NCBI GenBank assembly: GCA_003164075.1
Contig: PLRZ01000201.1
Coordinates: 1 to 8,173, forward strand
Direction of reading: 5' to 3'
From: Bryobacterales bacterium
GTDB lineage: Bacteria; Acidobacteriota; Terriglobia; Bryobacterales; Bryobacteraceae
Length of the DNA: 8,173 bases
Shown here: one piece after another, positions 1 through 6,408 of the stretch
How the letters are laid out: the number at the start of each line of letters is the position of its first letter
How positions within the stretch are numbered: position 1 is the first letter of the stretch
Position numbers and translations under genes: made by a program
The notes under the pieces: model-generated
Database searches by the model: none
What the model saw: the letters and a program-made list of their open reading frames with translations, nothing else
Told to the model about the DNA's origin: nothing

Positions 1-15
1 TTCTGTCGCGAAACT
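1..15 (+). repeat. Copy 1 (left-truncated) of the 18-bp dyad repeat
   Basis: The first 15 bases read TTCTGTCGCGAAACT. They match exactly the last 15 bases of the motif AGTTTCTGTCGCGAAACT, which is found complete on the minus strand at 147-164 and with one change at 5519-5536. The first three bases of this copy would lie just outside the window. Together with 147-161 it forms a perfect 15-bp inverted repeat around 131 bp. No protein is encoded here. The role is unknown; a REP-like repeat or a transcript-end hairpin are the two readings I consider. Confidence 0.7.
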
Positions 16-146
16 GCCATGCGGAGGAGCAGCACCGCTCCCTGGCGGTCGCGGCTCGGTAACAAGTCCCGTGGAATCGTCGCGGCGTTTTCCGAGCTCG
101 GCCCAGAGGGCACCCCGTCAGCAAGCGTTCCTTGCCACCCGAAGTG
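16..146. other. Gene-free, hairpin-rich spacer between two inverted repeat copies
   Basis: This stretch lies downstream of the receptor gene (which ends at 203 on the minus strand). I see no credible reading frame in it. It contains a GC-rich dyad: ACCGC at 34-38 pairs with GCGGT at 45-49 around a 6-nt loop, and GAGC at 27-30 can pair outside it with GCTC at 54-57. Flanked by inverted copies of the 18-bp motif, the whole 1-164 block has the build of a small non-coding repeat unit (REP/BIME or MITE-like). That reading is inference, because only one such block is visible here. Confidence 0.4.
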
Positions 147-164
147 AGTTTCGCGACAGAAACT
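147..164 (-). repeat. Copy 2 of the 18-bp dyad repeat, downstream of the receptor gene
   Basis: On the minus strand this reads AGTTTCTGTCGCGAAACT: 6-bp arms AGTTTC/GAAACT around a 6-nt loop. It begins 39 nt after the stop codon of the receptor gene in its direction of transcription, so it could act as a transcript-end hairpin. No U-tract follows, so it is not a classical intrinsic terminator. It is the reverse complement of copy 1 and matches copy 3 (5519-5536) at 17 of 18 positions. Confidence 0.75.
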
Positions 165-202
165 AATCTCAAGTGAGCGGCATTAGTCCCTGCAAGCACC
201 CG

Positions 203-3200
203 CTAGAAATGAAACCGGATCGACACCTGCACCGCTCGCGGGCCGCCGGTTTGCAACGCCGGAGCGAGGCCGCTGCCAGGGCTGCCGGTCCCCAACTCCA
301 TATTCAGCAGGGAAGTGGACCGGCCGAAAAGCGGGCTGTCCAGGAACTTCACCGGATCGCCGAAGTTGGGATGGTTGAAAGCGTTGAAGGCATCCAATCG
401 CAACTGGATGCCGCATTGTTCCACAATCCGGAATTCCCGTTTTATCGCCAGATCCACTTGCCACATACCAAACCCGGTGGGCACGTTGCGGCCTAGGGTC
501 CCTTGCTTGCCGACCGCCCCCAGTGGCGCGGGGACCGCCACGTAGGCCGCGGGATTCAGCGTCTTGCCACCCGGAGCGGCACTGTCGGAGATCCACAGCG
601 GCTGTCCGTAAACCCAGTCGGGCCGGAAGGCATTCGACAACCCCAGGCCGGCGGTAGTATCTTCGGCGTCCAGGACGGTGATCGGAAAGCCGGTCCGTGC
701 ATGCAGGATGCCGTCGATTCCCCACCCTCCCAGCAGACGTCCGGCAGCGGTCCGGGCGGTGGGGCGCCGCGGCAACTCGTAGCTCACGGCCGCGGTCAAC
801 GCATGGCGCACATCGAAGTCGGACGAGGCGTGGTCGCCGGCCACCGACGCTCCTTCTCCCGACCACAAGAGGAAGGCGTCGCTCGAATCGTTATCCAGCG
901 AATGAGACCAGGCGTAGGACGCCGTGGCGTCCAGGCCGGAAGTGACGTGCCGCCGGTATTGAAGCTGTAGCGCGTCATAGCCGGAGGCGGCCCGATTGGA
1001 ACTGAGGACCGCGTATTCGTTCAGGTTGGCGGTGTCGCTCATTTCGGTGCGCAGCAGATGATTGCCCATGGATCCGAGGTAGCCCAGCGACACCACGTCG
1101 TGCGAGCCGAATCCCTGCTCCAGCGAAACGTTCCATTGGATCACCTGGGGCAACTGGAGATTGGGGGCAAAACCGTAGTTGACGGTGCTGGTGGACGCCA
1201 CAAAGCCGCCCGATGTGCTGGTGAGCGTGGCGCCGTTGAGCGGACCGCTATTGATGACGTCGGTGGCAATGCTCACGCTGGAATCGTAGTACAGGCCCGC
1301 GCCGGCGCGAAGCACCGTTCGGCCGTCCCTGGTGAGCCGGTATGCCAGGCCGAGACGCGGCGCGAAGTTGCCATAGGTGGCCGGCCACAACGTTTTGTTG
1401 GGAAGCTGGATCAGGGCCCCATTGGCCGGATCGAGGAAAGACTGCGGCGTGTTGAGAGGCGGAGGCGGGCTGAACTCCCAGCGCAGGCCGGCGGCCACCG
1501 TGAAGCGGCCGTTCACCTGCCAGGTGTCCTGCGCCCAGAGCGAAAACTCCTGCACTGCCACCGAATCGTCGTTGCCGACAGCCAGCTTGGCAATCCACCA
1601 GTCCTGCGGGTTATAGAGGTCCGTGATGCCGTTGGCGGTGATTCCCAGGGAACCGGTGGGATCGCGCCGGATCGACAGCATCCGGCGATAATCCATGCCG
1701 AACTTGAGGGCATGGTGGCTGCGTTCGAGCGCGGCCGTCTGGACAATCTGAAACTGGCGTTGGCGGCGCTCGCCCTCACTGCCCGATACCACCTGCCCCA
1801 CCCCATTGAGGGAAAAGCGCACCACAAAATTGCACGGGATGTCAGTCTTCAGGTAGACGGACGCCAGGGGCTGCAGCGTGCAACTCGGGGTGTCCGATGC
1901 GGTGCTGTCGGTCCACACCGAATTGGCCGTGGATTGGGATTCGTTGGCGCGAAAGTCCAGCACGCTGCGGGCGGTGGGGCGGGCGTTCAGCCCCAGGGTC
2001 AGGCTTTGCGAGCGCAGATTGAGGTGATCCACCTCGGGCGTTCCGAATTGGTTGTACGAAGGGGAATCGCTATACCGGCCGAAGAGGGTGATGCGCGGCG
2101 TGATGGCCTGGTCGATGCGCGCGCTGCCGGAGGTCAGACCGGCCGGGCGGTTGATCTGTCCGAGCCAATCGGCGTACCCGGTGGCGCCGAGCACCGGGCC
2201 GTTTGGCACCGGGAAGAGGTTCACCAGGGGTTGGGCAACCACCGCGATCAACTGCCGCACTGCGATCGACGGCACAGGCTGCTCCCACACGTAGGGCTGA
2301 TTGAGCGCGATGTGTTCGAAAGAGAGGAAGAAAAAAGTGTGGTGCCGTTTGATGGGGCCGCCGACGGACTGCGCGATGTCCTGATAGTCCAGCGGAGGGC
2401 GGCCGACGCCTGCGCGGTTGGCGAACCAGTCGTTGGCGGTGAGTTTATAGTAGCGCCAACGAAGCGAAGTGGCGCCATGAAACTGTTCCGAGCCGCCGCG
2501 GCTGCTGACCGCGATGCTGGCGCCGGGCATGCGGCCGAACTCGGCCACGGTGGAGGAAGTCTGCACGCGAAACTCCTGCATCGCCTCGGTGGAAATGAGG
2601 GAGTCCAGGCTGCCGAAAGCGCTGAGCGCGGGCAATGCGCCGCCGGAAGATTGCGCCGGCACGCCGCCGGCGCTGACGCCCACGTTGCCGCTCACGCCGT
2701 CGACGGTGAAGTAATTGGTATTGGCGCGCATGCCGTTGGTGCTGAACTGTCCGGCATCGCCACGCGTGGCGGGCACTACGCTGGTGCCGGGGATGAGCTC
2801 GAGCAGCGTCAGCATGCCGCGCCCGTTGAGGGGCAGGTGGATGACCTGGTCGAAGTCGAATTGGCCGCCGGTGGAGGCGTCCTGGCGATCCAGCATGGGT
2901 GCGGTGCCGACCACGGTGATGCTGTCGGTGGAGTTGGACAGGGGCAGGCGGAAATCGAGCCGCGTAGGGACGCCGCTGGTGAGCTTGACGCCGAACTGCA
3001 CCACGGCCCCGAAGTCCTGTTTGCGCACCGTGATTTTGTAGCTGCCGGGGGCCAGCGAGCCTACCGCGTACATGCCGCCGGCCTCGGAGAGCACCTGCCG
3101 GCGGAATCCGGTGTCCTCATCGACGACGGTGACCACGGCGTCGGTAATGCCGGCATGGGAGGGATCCAGAATCTGTCCGAAAAGTTCGGCGTAGCGTTGC

Positions 3201-3265
3201 GCCCCAGCCGGAGTCAAAGACACCCAGCAAAGGACCAAAAAGGCTACCAGCCGACCGGGGGACAT
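203..3265 (-). CDS. Oar-like TonB-dependent outer-membrane receptor with carboxypeptidase-regulatory domain
   Basis: Predicted outer-membrane beta-barrel receptor of 1020 aa, of the kind acidobacteria use to bind or import large substrates, often carbohydrate-derived. Visible parts are a signal peptide (about 1-22, AGA|Q cleavage), a carboxypeptidase-regulatory-like beta-sandwich (about 26-108), an ITVVGTAP linker (116-123), and a plug domain (about 135-258). The plug has LPLNGR at 144-149, FTVDG at 186-190 and GGSEQFHG at 257-264. A long barrel region follows, and the chain ends in RFHF; the terminal Phe is the usual outer-membrane insertion signal. The start is fixed by an in-frame TAG two codons upstream. 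An AGGGA abuts the ATG with no spacer, so the ribosome site is poor. Cys13 is not in a lipobox. It lies 112 bp downstream of the enolase-superfamily gene on the same strand. The family is clear; the substrate is unknown. Confidence 0.93.
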   Translation of the reverse strand: MSPGRLVAFLVLCWVSLTPAGAQRYAELFGQILDPSHAGITDAVVTVVDEDTGFRRQVLSEAGGMYAVGSLAPGSYKITVRKQDFGAVVQFGVKLTSGVPTRLDFRLPLSNSTDSITVVGTAPMLDRQDASTGGQFDFDQVIHLPLNGRGMLTLLELIPGTSVVPATRGDAGQFSTNGMRANTNYFTVDGVSGNVGVSAGGVPAQSSGGALPALSAFGSLDSLISTEAMQEFRVQTSSTVAEFGRMPGASIAVSSRGGSEQFHGATSLRWRYYKLTANDWFANRAGVGRPPLDYQDIAQSVGGPIKRHHTFFFLSFEHIALNQPYVWEQPVPSIAVRQLIAVVAQPLVNLFPVPNGPVLGATGYADWLGQINRPAGLTSGSARIDQAITPRITLFGRYSDSPSYNQFGTPEVDHLNLRSQSLTLGLNARPTARSVLDFRANESQSTANSVWTDSTASDTPSCTLQPLASVYLKTDIPCNFVVRFSLNGVGQVVSGSEGERRQRQFQIVQTAALERSHHALKFGMDYRRMLSIRRDPTGSLGITANGITDLYNPQDWWIAKLAVGNDDSVAVQEFSLWAQDTWQVNGRFTVAAGLRWEFSPPPPLNTPQSFLDPANGALIQLPNKTLWPATYGNFAPRLGLAYRLTRDGRTVLRAGAGLYYDSSVSIATDVINSGPLNGATLTSTSGGFVASTSTVNYGFAPNLQLPQVIQWNVSLEQGFGSHDVVSLGYLGSMGNHLLRTEMSDTANLNEYAVLSSNRAASGYDALQLQYRRHVTSGLDATASYAWSHSLDNDSSDAFLLWSGEGASVAGDHASSDFDVRHALTAAVSYELPRRPTARTAAGRLLGGWGIDGILHARTGFPITVLDAEDTTAGLGLSNAFRPDWVYGQPLWISDSAAPGGKTLNPAAYVAVPAPLGAVGKQGTLGRNVPTGFGMWQVDLAIKREFRIVEQCGIQLRLDAFNAFNHPNFGDPVKFLDSPLFGRSTSLLNMELGTGSPGSGLAPALQTGGPRAVQVSIRFHF

Positions 3266-3377
3266 TCCCTATACTACAACGTGCGTGCGGAAACAGACCT
3301 TTACAGACGGCCGGCGGATTGGCAATTGGGACTGGAAAGAACAGTTTCTCTTCGGCCGGGGCGGTTCATAACTCGGC

Positions 3378-4577
3378 TCATAACTTCACTACCGTGGCCT
3401 TCCTGACGAAATCCGCGTCGAACTCCAGGCCAAGACCCGGACCCGATGGCAGCGGGATCACGCCTTTCCTGATCTCGAAATTCGGCGTGTACCAGGATTC
3501 CGGCTTTTGCGGCGCGCGCCACACGTACTCCATGAAGGGGCCGATATTCGACGTGGTCGCGGCGAAGTTCAGAATGTTCACCGATGCCGCGCCGGTCTGC
3601 GTGTTGTGCGGACAGATCCACAGGTTGGCCTTGCGCGCCATGCGAGCCACCCGCGCGGCGCGAATGAAGCCGCCATTGTAGTTCAGGTCTGGCTGCACCA
3701 CGCTCATCACATGATTGTCGATCATCCACTGGAAAAGCCACAAGCTGGAATCCTGCTCGCCGAAGGCAATCTTCATGGTCAGGGCATCGGCCACTTTCCT
3801 GGTCTCGCTGAGTTCTTCCCAGGGACAGGGTTCCTCAAACCACAGGTATTTCAACTCCTGCAGCCGTTTGCCCATCTCGATCCCCTTGGCCGCGTTGTAC
3901 GACCCGTTGGCGTCCGCCATGAGCGTGACCTTGCCGGCCAGCTTCTGTTGCGCCAGTTCCAGGATCTTCTCCGTCCGTCCGGGATACGCATCGCGATTCT
4001 CGCTCATGCGTCCGCCGATCTTGAATTTCACGGCCTTCGCGCCGGTCGCCTCGACGCCCCGCACATAGACGTCGACTTCCTCTTCCGCCGTGGTGTCGCG
4101 GCCCGAACCCGAAAGATACACCGGGATCTCTTTGCGCAGCACCCCGCCCATCAACTCCGCCGAGGGCTTGCGGGCCGCTTTGCCCATCAGGTCGAACAGA
4201 CTCTGCTCCACGTAGGCCACGGGACACCAAAAGGCCTGGCCGGCCATCTTGTAGTTGGAATCCACCACGTAGACTTCGTCGACCAGGTTCTCGAGATCGC
4301 GCGCGTCTTTGCCGATGAAATGGGGAATGACGCGCCGCAGCAGAATGGGGATGTAGTCCTCCATGTTCTTGGTGAGGACCAACCCCTCGGCGCCGTCGCT
4401 GGTTCGCGTGCGCAGGAAATAGCGAGTGCCCGACTGTAACAGGTCGATGGACGCGATCTTCAGAGGGTTGGGGAAGAACTTGTGGAGGTTGAAGACGGCT
4501 GAATCTTCCTCGGCGGCGGCCGAAGCGCGCGCCAGGGCGGCGGCGCCGGAAAGGGCCAGGAAACTTCGACGGTTCAT
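3378..4577 (-). CDS. Tat-exported enolase-superfamily enzyme, mandelate racemase subgroup
   Basis: This 399-aa enzyme should abstract the alpha-proton of a carboxylate substrate using Mg2+, as a racemase, epimerase or acid-sugar dehydratase. The N-terminus has a twin-arginine signal (R3-R4-S-F-L, then an Ala-rich stretch to about 22), so export in folded form is likely. An N-terminal capping domain (about 38-150) precedes the barrel. Active-site residues are all present: K184-x-K186, metal ligands D222, E248 (WFEEP) and E274, the D297/H324 dyad, and E350. Spacings D222-E248 (26), E248-E274 (26), E274-D297 (23) and D297-H324 (27) equal those I recall for mandelate racemase (D195, E221, E247, D270, H297). 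The ATG lacks a Shine-Dalgarno sequence; a possible -10 box lies 6 bp upstream. It is probably the first gene of a unit with the receptor gene. Family and catalytic competence are well supported; the substrate is not assignable. Confidence 0.93.
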   Translation of the reverse strand: MNRRSFLALSGAAALARASAAAEEDSAVFNLHKFFPNPLKIASIDLLQSGTRYFLRTRTSDGAEGLVLTKNMEDYIPILLRRVIPHFIGKDARDLENLVDEVYVVDSNYKMAGQAFWCPVAYVEQSLFDLMGKAARKPSAELMGGVLRKEIPVYLSGSGRDTTAEEEVDVYVRGVEATGAKAVKFKIGGRMSENRDAYPGRTEKILELAQQKLAGKVTLMADANGSYNAAKGIEMGKRLQELKYLWFEEPCPWEELSETRKVADALTMKIAFGEQDSSLWLFQWMIDNHVMSVVQPDLNYNGGFIRAARVARMARKANLWICPHNTQTGAASVNILNFAATTSNIGPFMEYVWRAPQKPESWYTPNFEIRKGVIPLPSGPGLGLEFDADFVRKATVVKL

Positions 4578-4583
4578 GGATAG

Positions 4584-4614
4584 ATTCTAGCGTAATGCCC
4601 CTGAATTAGTTCAG
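4584..4614 (-). promoter_or_regulatory. Candidate leaderless promoter and small dyad upstream of the enolase-superfamily gene
   Basis: On the minus strand TAGAAT (4589-4584) matches TATAAT at 5 of 6 positions. Transcription starting about 7 nt downstream would begin at or next to the ATG (4577), which fits the missing Shine-Dalgarno site. The -35 region is weak (TGAACT at 18-bp spacing). A dyad CTGAA-TTAG-TTCAG at 4601-4614 overlaps that -35 region and could be an operator, but it is short enough to occur by chance. Confidence 0.3.
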
Positions 4615-4690
4615 AGCTCCTGATGTCGCCCCGCAATTTCTGCCTGGCGGGGAAAATGGGCTGAGCCATTCCTTTCGATGGCGAGAGGTT

Positions 4691-4788
4691 GGCAGGTGGG
4701 GCAGGCGGTGCCACCTGCCCGCCCGCGCTGAATTAGGCCCGCTGTTCGAATAGGATCGAGCGAAGGCAGCACCGCCTGCCCCACCTGC
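4691..4788. repeat. Nested palindromic repeat with a perfect 20-bp inverted pair
   Basis: GCAGGTGGGGCAGGCGGTGC at 4692-4711 is repeated exactly in inverted orientation at 4769-4788, around a 57-nt spacer. The left arm also lies within a local hairpin: GGCAGGTGG (4691-4699) with CCACCTGCC (4711-4719) around 11 nt. This gives two mutually exclusive folds. From memory, GC-rich 'GGTGGGGCAGGCGGTGCC' repeats are frequent between genes in acidobacterial and planctomycete genomes; I cannot search to confirm this. A dispersed palindromic element (REP/BIME-like) is the best call. Confidence 0.7.
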
Positions 4789-5030
4789 GGGCTCACTGCG
4801 GATTCCACGACATCAGAAGTTCTGTAGTTGGACACGCAGGGTTCCCCGTGCCTGCCGTCGGCTTGAAGACCGGTGGCATGGCAGCAAGTCTCGCACCTAC
4901 GTGTGCAGCTTGTGCACTCTCTGCGGCCGGCATTCCCGCACCCTGCCGCCGTCCACGCGATGGATCGCTCGAAAACCGCGCCACGGCCGTCAACAAAACG
5001 ATTGGCACGGCGATTGCCTTGATCAGAGCA

Positions 5031-5036
5031 GAGGAG
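5031..5036 (+). promoter_or_regulatory. Ribosome binding site of the 97-aa exported protein
   Basis: GAGGAG ends 13 nt before the ATG at 5050. The core is strong but the spacing is longer than the usual 5-10 nt. No better site lies nearer, and the ATG at 5092 would lose half of the signal peptide, so 5050 remains the preferred start. Confidence 0.5.
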
Positions 5037-5049
5037 AACAGAACAAACC

Positions 5050-5343
5050 ATGTCCCGTTTCTGGAGCACAGCCTTACTGAGTGCCGCACTTATGGTGCCA
5101 ATTACGATCGCGCCGATAGCGTTGCGGGCCCAGGACCACAATGCCGCGCGCACCTATCACGACAAACAACACAATGACGACCACGCATGGAACGGTCAGG
5201 AAGATAAGGCATATCGTATCTATGCCAAACAAAACCATCGCAAGTACAGCGATTTTTCCAAGCTCAAAGAGGAAGATCAACAGAATTACTGGAACTGGCG
5301 CCACGAACATTCCGACGCGCTGCTCAAGATTGAAATAAAATAG
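5050..5343 (+). CDS. Small exported His/Tyr/Trp-rich protein of unknown function
   Basis: A 97-aa protein with a Sec signal peptide (basic R3, hydrophobic 5-25, likely cleavage after A27). The roughly 70-residue mature part is very polar, with seven histidines (30, 37, 41, 45, 63, 85, 87) and spaced aromatic residues. Its motifs are YHDKQHNDDHAWN (36-48), EDKAYRIY (51-58), HRKY (63-66) and YWNWRHEH (80-87). From memory, short exported proteins with this 'W-N-x-x-E-D-x-A-Y ... Y-W-x-W-R-H' pattern are common in acidobacteria and have no assigned function. The His/Asp/Glu content might bind metal, but there is no classical metal site. It sits 94 bp upstream of a tiny membrane-peptide gene on the same strand. 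It is more AT-rich than its neighbours. The gene is confident; the function is unknown. Confidence 0.82.
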   Translation: MSRFWSTALLSAALMVPITIAPIALRAQDHNAARTYHDKQHNDDHAWNGQEDKAYRIYAKQNHRKYSDFSKLKEEDQQNYWNWRHEHSDALLKIEIK

Positions 5344-5423
5344 CGCCGGTCACATTCGCTGCTTGGAACGGGGAGATCGCAGGAGGCTGTGACTCTCCGC
5401 TCGAGGTACTTAACTTTGTTTTC

Positions 5424-5430
5424 AAAGGAG
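5424..5430 (+). promoter_or_regulatory. Strong Shine-Dalgarno site of the 23-aa membrane peptide
   Basis: AAAGGAG followed by a 7-nt A-rich spacer (AAATAAA) and then ATG at 5438. This is the best ribosome binding site in the window and the main reason for calling such a short gene. Confidence 0.8.
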
Positions 5431-5437
5431 AAATAAA

Positions 5438-5509
5438 ATGCTCGGATTAGGACTAGTGGGAACCATTATTGTGATTGTGTTGATTGTTTGGGTCATCCGC
5501 AGGATTTGA
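5438..5509 (+). CDS. 23-residue single-span membrane peptide
   Basis: A very short gene of 23 codons plus TGA. The peptide starts MLGLGLVGT and runs through a stretch of Ile, Val, Leu and Trp (about residues 4-20) to end in Arg-Arg-Ile. It is therefore one membrane helix with a positive C-terminal end that should stay in the cytoplasm. The strong ribosome site (5424-5430) and the sharply non-random hydrophobic composition support it. It resembles, in general style, the short 'MLG...GTI' hydrophobic proteins (lmo0937 or DUF3309-like) that cluster with stress and envelope genes, but it is shorter and I do not claim membership. It follows the 97-aa exported-protein gene by 94 bp, probably in one transcript. 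The 18-bp dyad begins 10 nt after its stop. Confidence 0.72.
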   Translation: MLGLGLVGTIIVIVLIVWVIRRI

Positions 5510-5518
5510 AACGATTAC

Positions 5519-5536
5519 AGTTTCTGGCGCGAAACT
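5519..5536 (+). repeat. Copy 3 of the 18-bp dyad repeat, between convergent genes
   Basis: AGTTTCTGGCGCGAAACT: 6-bp arms AGTTTC/GAAACT around a 6-nt loop, differing from copy 2 at one position in the loop. It lies in the 56-bp gap between the membrane-peptide gene (stop at 5509, plus strand) and the Hpt-REC gene (stop at 5566, minus strand). Because it is symmetric, it could serve as a 3'-end hairpin for both transcripts. No U-tract follows on either side. Confidence 0.75.
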
Positions 5537-5565
5537 CCGACTCGTAGCGGCCGCACACTACCGGA

Positions 5566-6408
5566 TCAGTTTATGAGTTTGTAAGACTTCATCTGGCTGA
5601 GCAATTCGGACAGGTCGATGGGCTTCATGAGGTAGGCGTCGCAGAGTTCCTGGAAGCAGCGGATCACTTCCTTGATGTCGTGCACGGTCGTGGTCATAAT
5701 GATCTTCGCGCCGGCGGATAGAATCCCGCGCGCTCTTTCCATGGCTCGAACCTGCCGGACTGCCTCGCGGCCGTCCATTTCAGGCATCAGAATGTCCATG
5801 CAGATCAGATCGTATTTCTGCCGCCGCTCCAGGGCGGAGCGACAAGCCTCTACGGCCTCCCTGCCGTTGACGGCGATATGACATTCGCCGTAACGGGAAA
5901 GGAAAACGTGCAGCAGAAGGCGGCTGGCGAAATCGTCTTCCACCAGAAGCATCCGAAGAGGCTTGTCACATTGCCGCGCCCGGTCTACCGCGGAATCGCA
6001 GCTCTCTGCGGCGGGGGCGGCTTCATCCGCGGGCGGCCTGGTCAGAGTGGCCACCACTTCAGCGATGTCAGCCTGGTTGCTGGCGGCGGGATTCTGAATC
6101 AGTTCGCTCAGCCGGTCGGTGGCAAGCAGGAGCACGCGAACCCGGTCCGGCGTGGGAATCACATCATGGGAGCGGATCGCCGCCAGCAAGCTTTCCGTCT
6201 GGTGTGCAAGCTCGCGAATCTTCACCAGGTCGAAAAAGCCCGCGCCACCTTTGATCGAATGGACGGCCCGAAAGACCCGATTTACCCGTTCCTCGCTAAT
6301 CTCCGATCCTCCTCTTTCGAGAGCGAGAAGGTCACTCTCAATGGTAGCCAGGTGCTCCCGGCTTTCAGCCAGATACTCCCCAGCCAACTCGTCGTCAAGA
6401 CCGATCAT
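5566..6408 (-). CDS. Hpt-REC phosphorelay protein (histidine phosphotransfer domain fused to response-regulator receiver)
   Basis: A 280-aa signalling protein without an output domain. Residues about 5-125 form a CheA-P1-like Hpt domain, with phosphoacceptor H50 in HSIKGGAGF. A short Pro/Ala-rich linker (about 124-150) leads to a receiver domain (152-278). The receiver has acidic residues E157, D158 and D159, phosphoacceptor D205 (CMDILMPEMDG), T239/T240 in IIMTTT, and K262 in LMKPID. All phosphorelay residues are intact. It probably takes phosphate from a partner receiver on H50 and either passes it on or holds it on D205. The start is fixed: an in-frame TGA lies five codons upstream, and GAGGA sits 9 nt before the ATG. 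The divergent hybrid kinase gene begins 224 bp away and is the likely partner. No membrane segment or signal peptide is present. Confidence 0.92.
   Translation of the reverse strand: MIGLDDELAGEYLAESREHLATIESDLLALERGGSEISEERVNRVFRAVHSIKGGAGFFDLVKIRELAHQTESLLAAIRSHDVIPTPDRVRVLLLATDRLSELIQNPAASNQADIAEVVATLTRPPADEAAPAAESCDSAVDRARQCDKPLRMLLVEDDFASRLLLHVFLSRYGECHIAVNGREAVEACRSALERRQKYDLICMDILMPEMDGREAVRQVRAMERARGILSAGAKIIMTTTVHDIKEVIRCFQELCDAYLMKPIDLSELLSQMKSYKLIN

Larger units (their letters stand above)
4578..5049. other. 472-bp gene-free region with GC-rich inverted repeats
   Basis: This lies between the divergent enolase-superfamily gene and the small exported-protein gene. No reading frame here has a plausible start with a ribosome site or a recognisable protein. 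It holds, from left to right, the candidate promoter near 4584-4614, a hairpin CCCCGC/GCGGGG (4629-4634 with 4647-4652), the large inverted repeat 4691-4788, and a unique-looking GC-rich stretch 4789-5049. The 3' end of that stretch must carry the promoter and leader of the small gene at 5050. I could not identify that promoter with confidence. Confidence 0.6.

Noticed and set aside
147..164. Classical intrinsic terminator for the receptor gene.
   Set aside because: There is a hairpin but no following U-tract on the minus strand, so it is reported as a repeat instead.
183..866. A 227-codon minus-strand frame inside the receptor gene.
   Set aside because: Out-of-frame reading of the receptor with Arg-rich composition; the receptor frame continues through to a proper barrel C-terminus.
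203..3265. Lipoprotein signal at Cys13 of the receptor.
   Set aside because: The residues before Cys13 (Leu-Val-Leu) do not fit a lipobox, and a normal signal-peptidase site follows at residues 20-22.
1058..3406. A 782-codon open frame on the plus strand, antisense to the receptor gene.
   Set aside because: Its protein is rich in Gly, Ala, Glu, His and Arg with no recognisable domain, as expected from the reverse frame of a GC-rich gene. The opposite strand encodes a complete, recognisable receptor.
3507..4439. A 310-codon plus-strand frame antisense to the enolase-superfamily gene.
   Set aside because: It is a GC-bias shadow with no domain; the minus strand carries all the catalytic residues of a known enzyme family.
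4611..5153. A 180-codon minus-strand frame across the gene-free region.
   Set aside because: Most of it translates the palindromic repeat and hairpins, and its start lies inside the 97-aa gene on the opposite strand, which has a good signal peptide.
4848..5177. A 109-codon plus-strand frame upstream of and overlapping the 97-aa gene.
   Set aside because: No ribosome site, Cys/Ala/Arg-rich low-information sequence, and it overlaps the better-supported gene out of frame.
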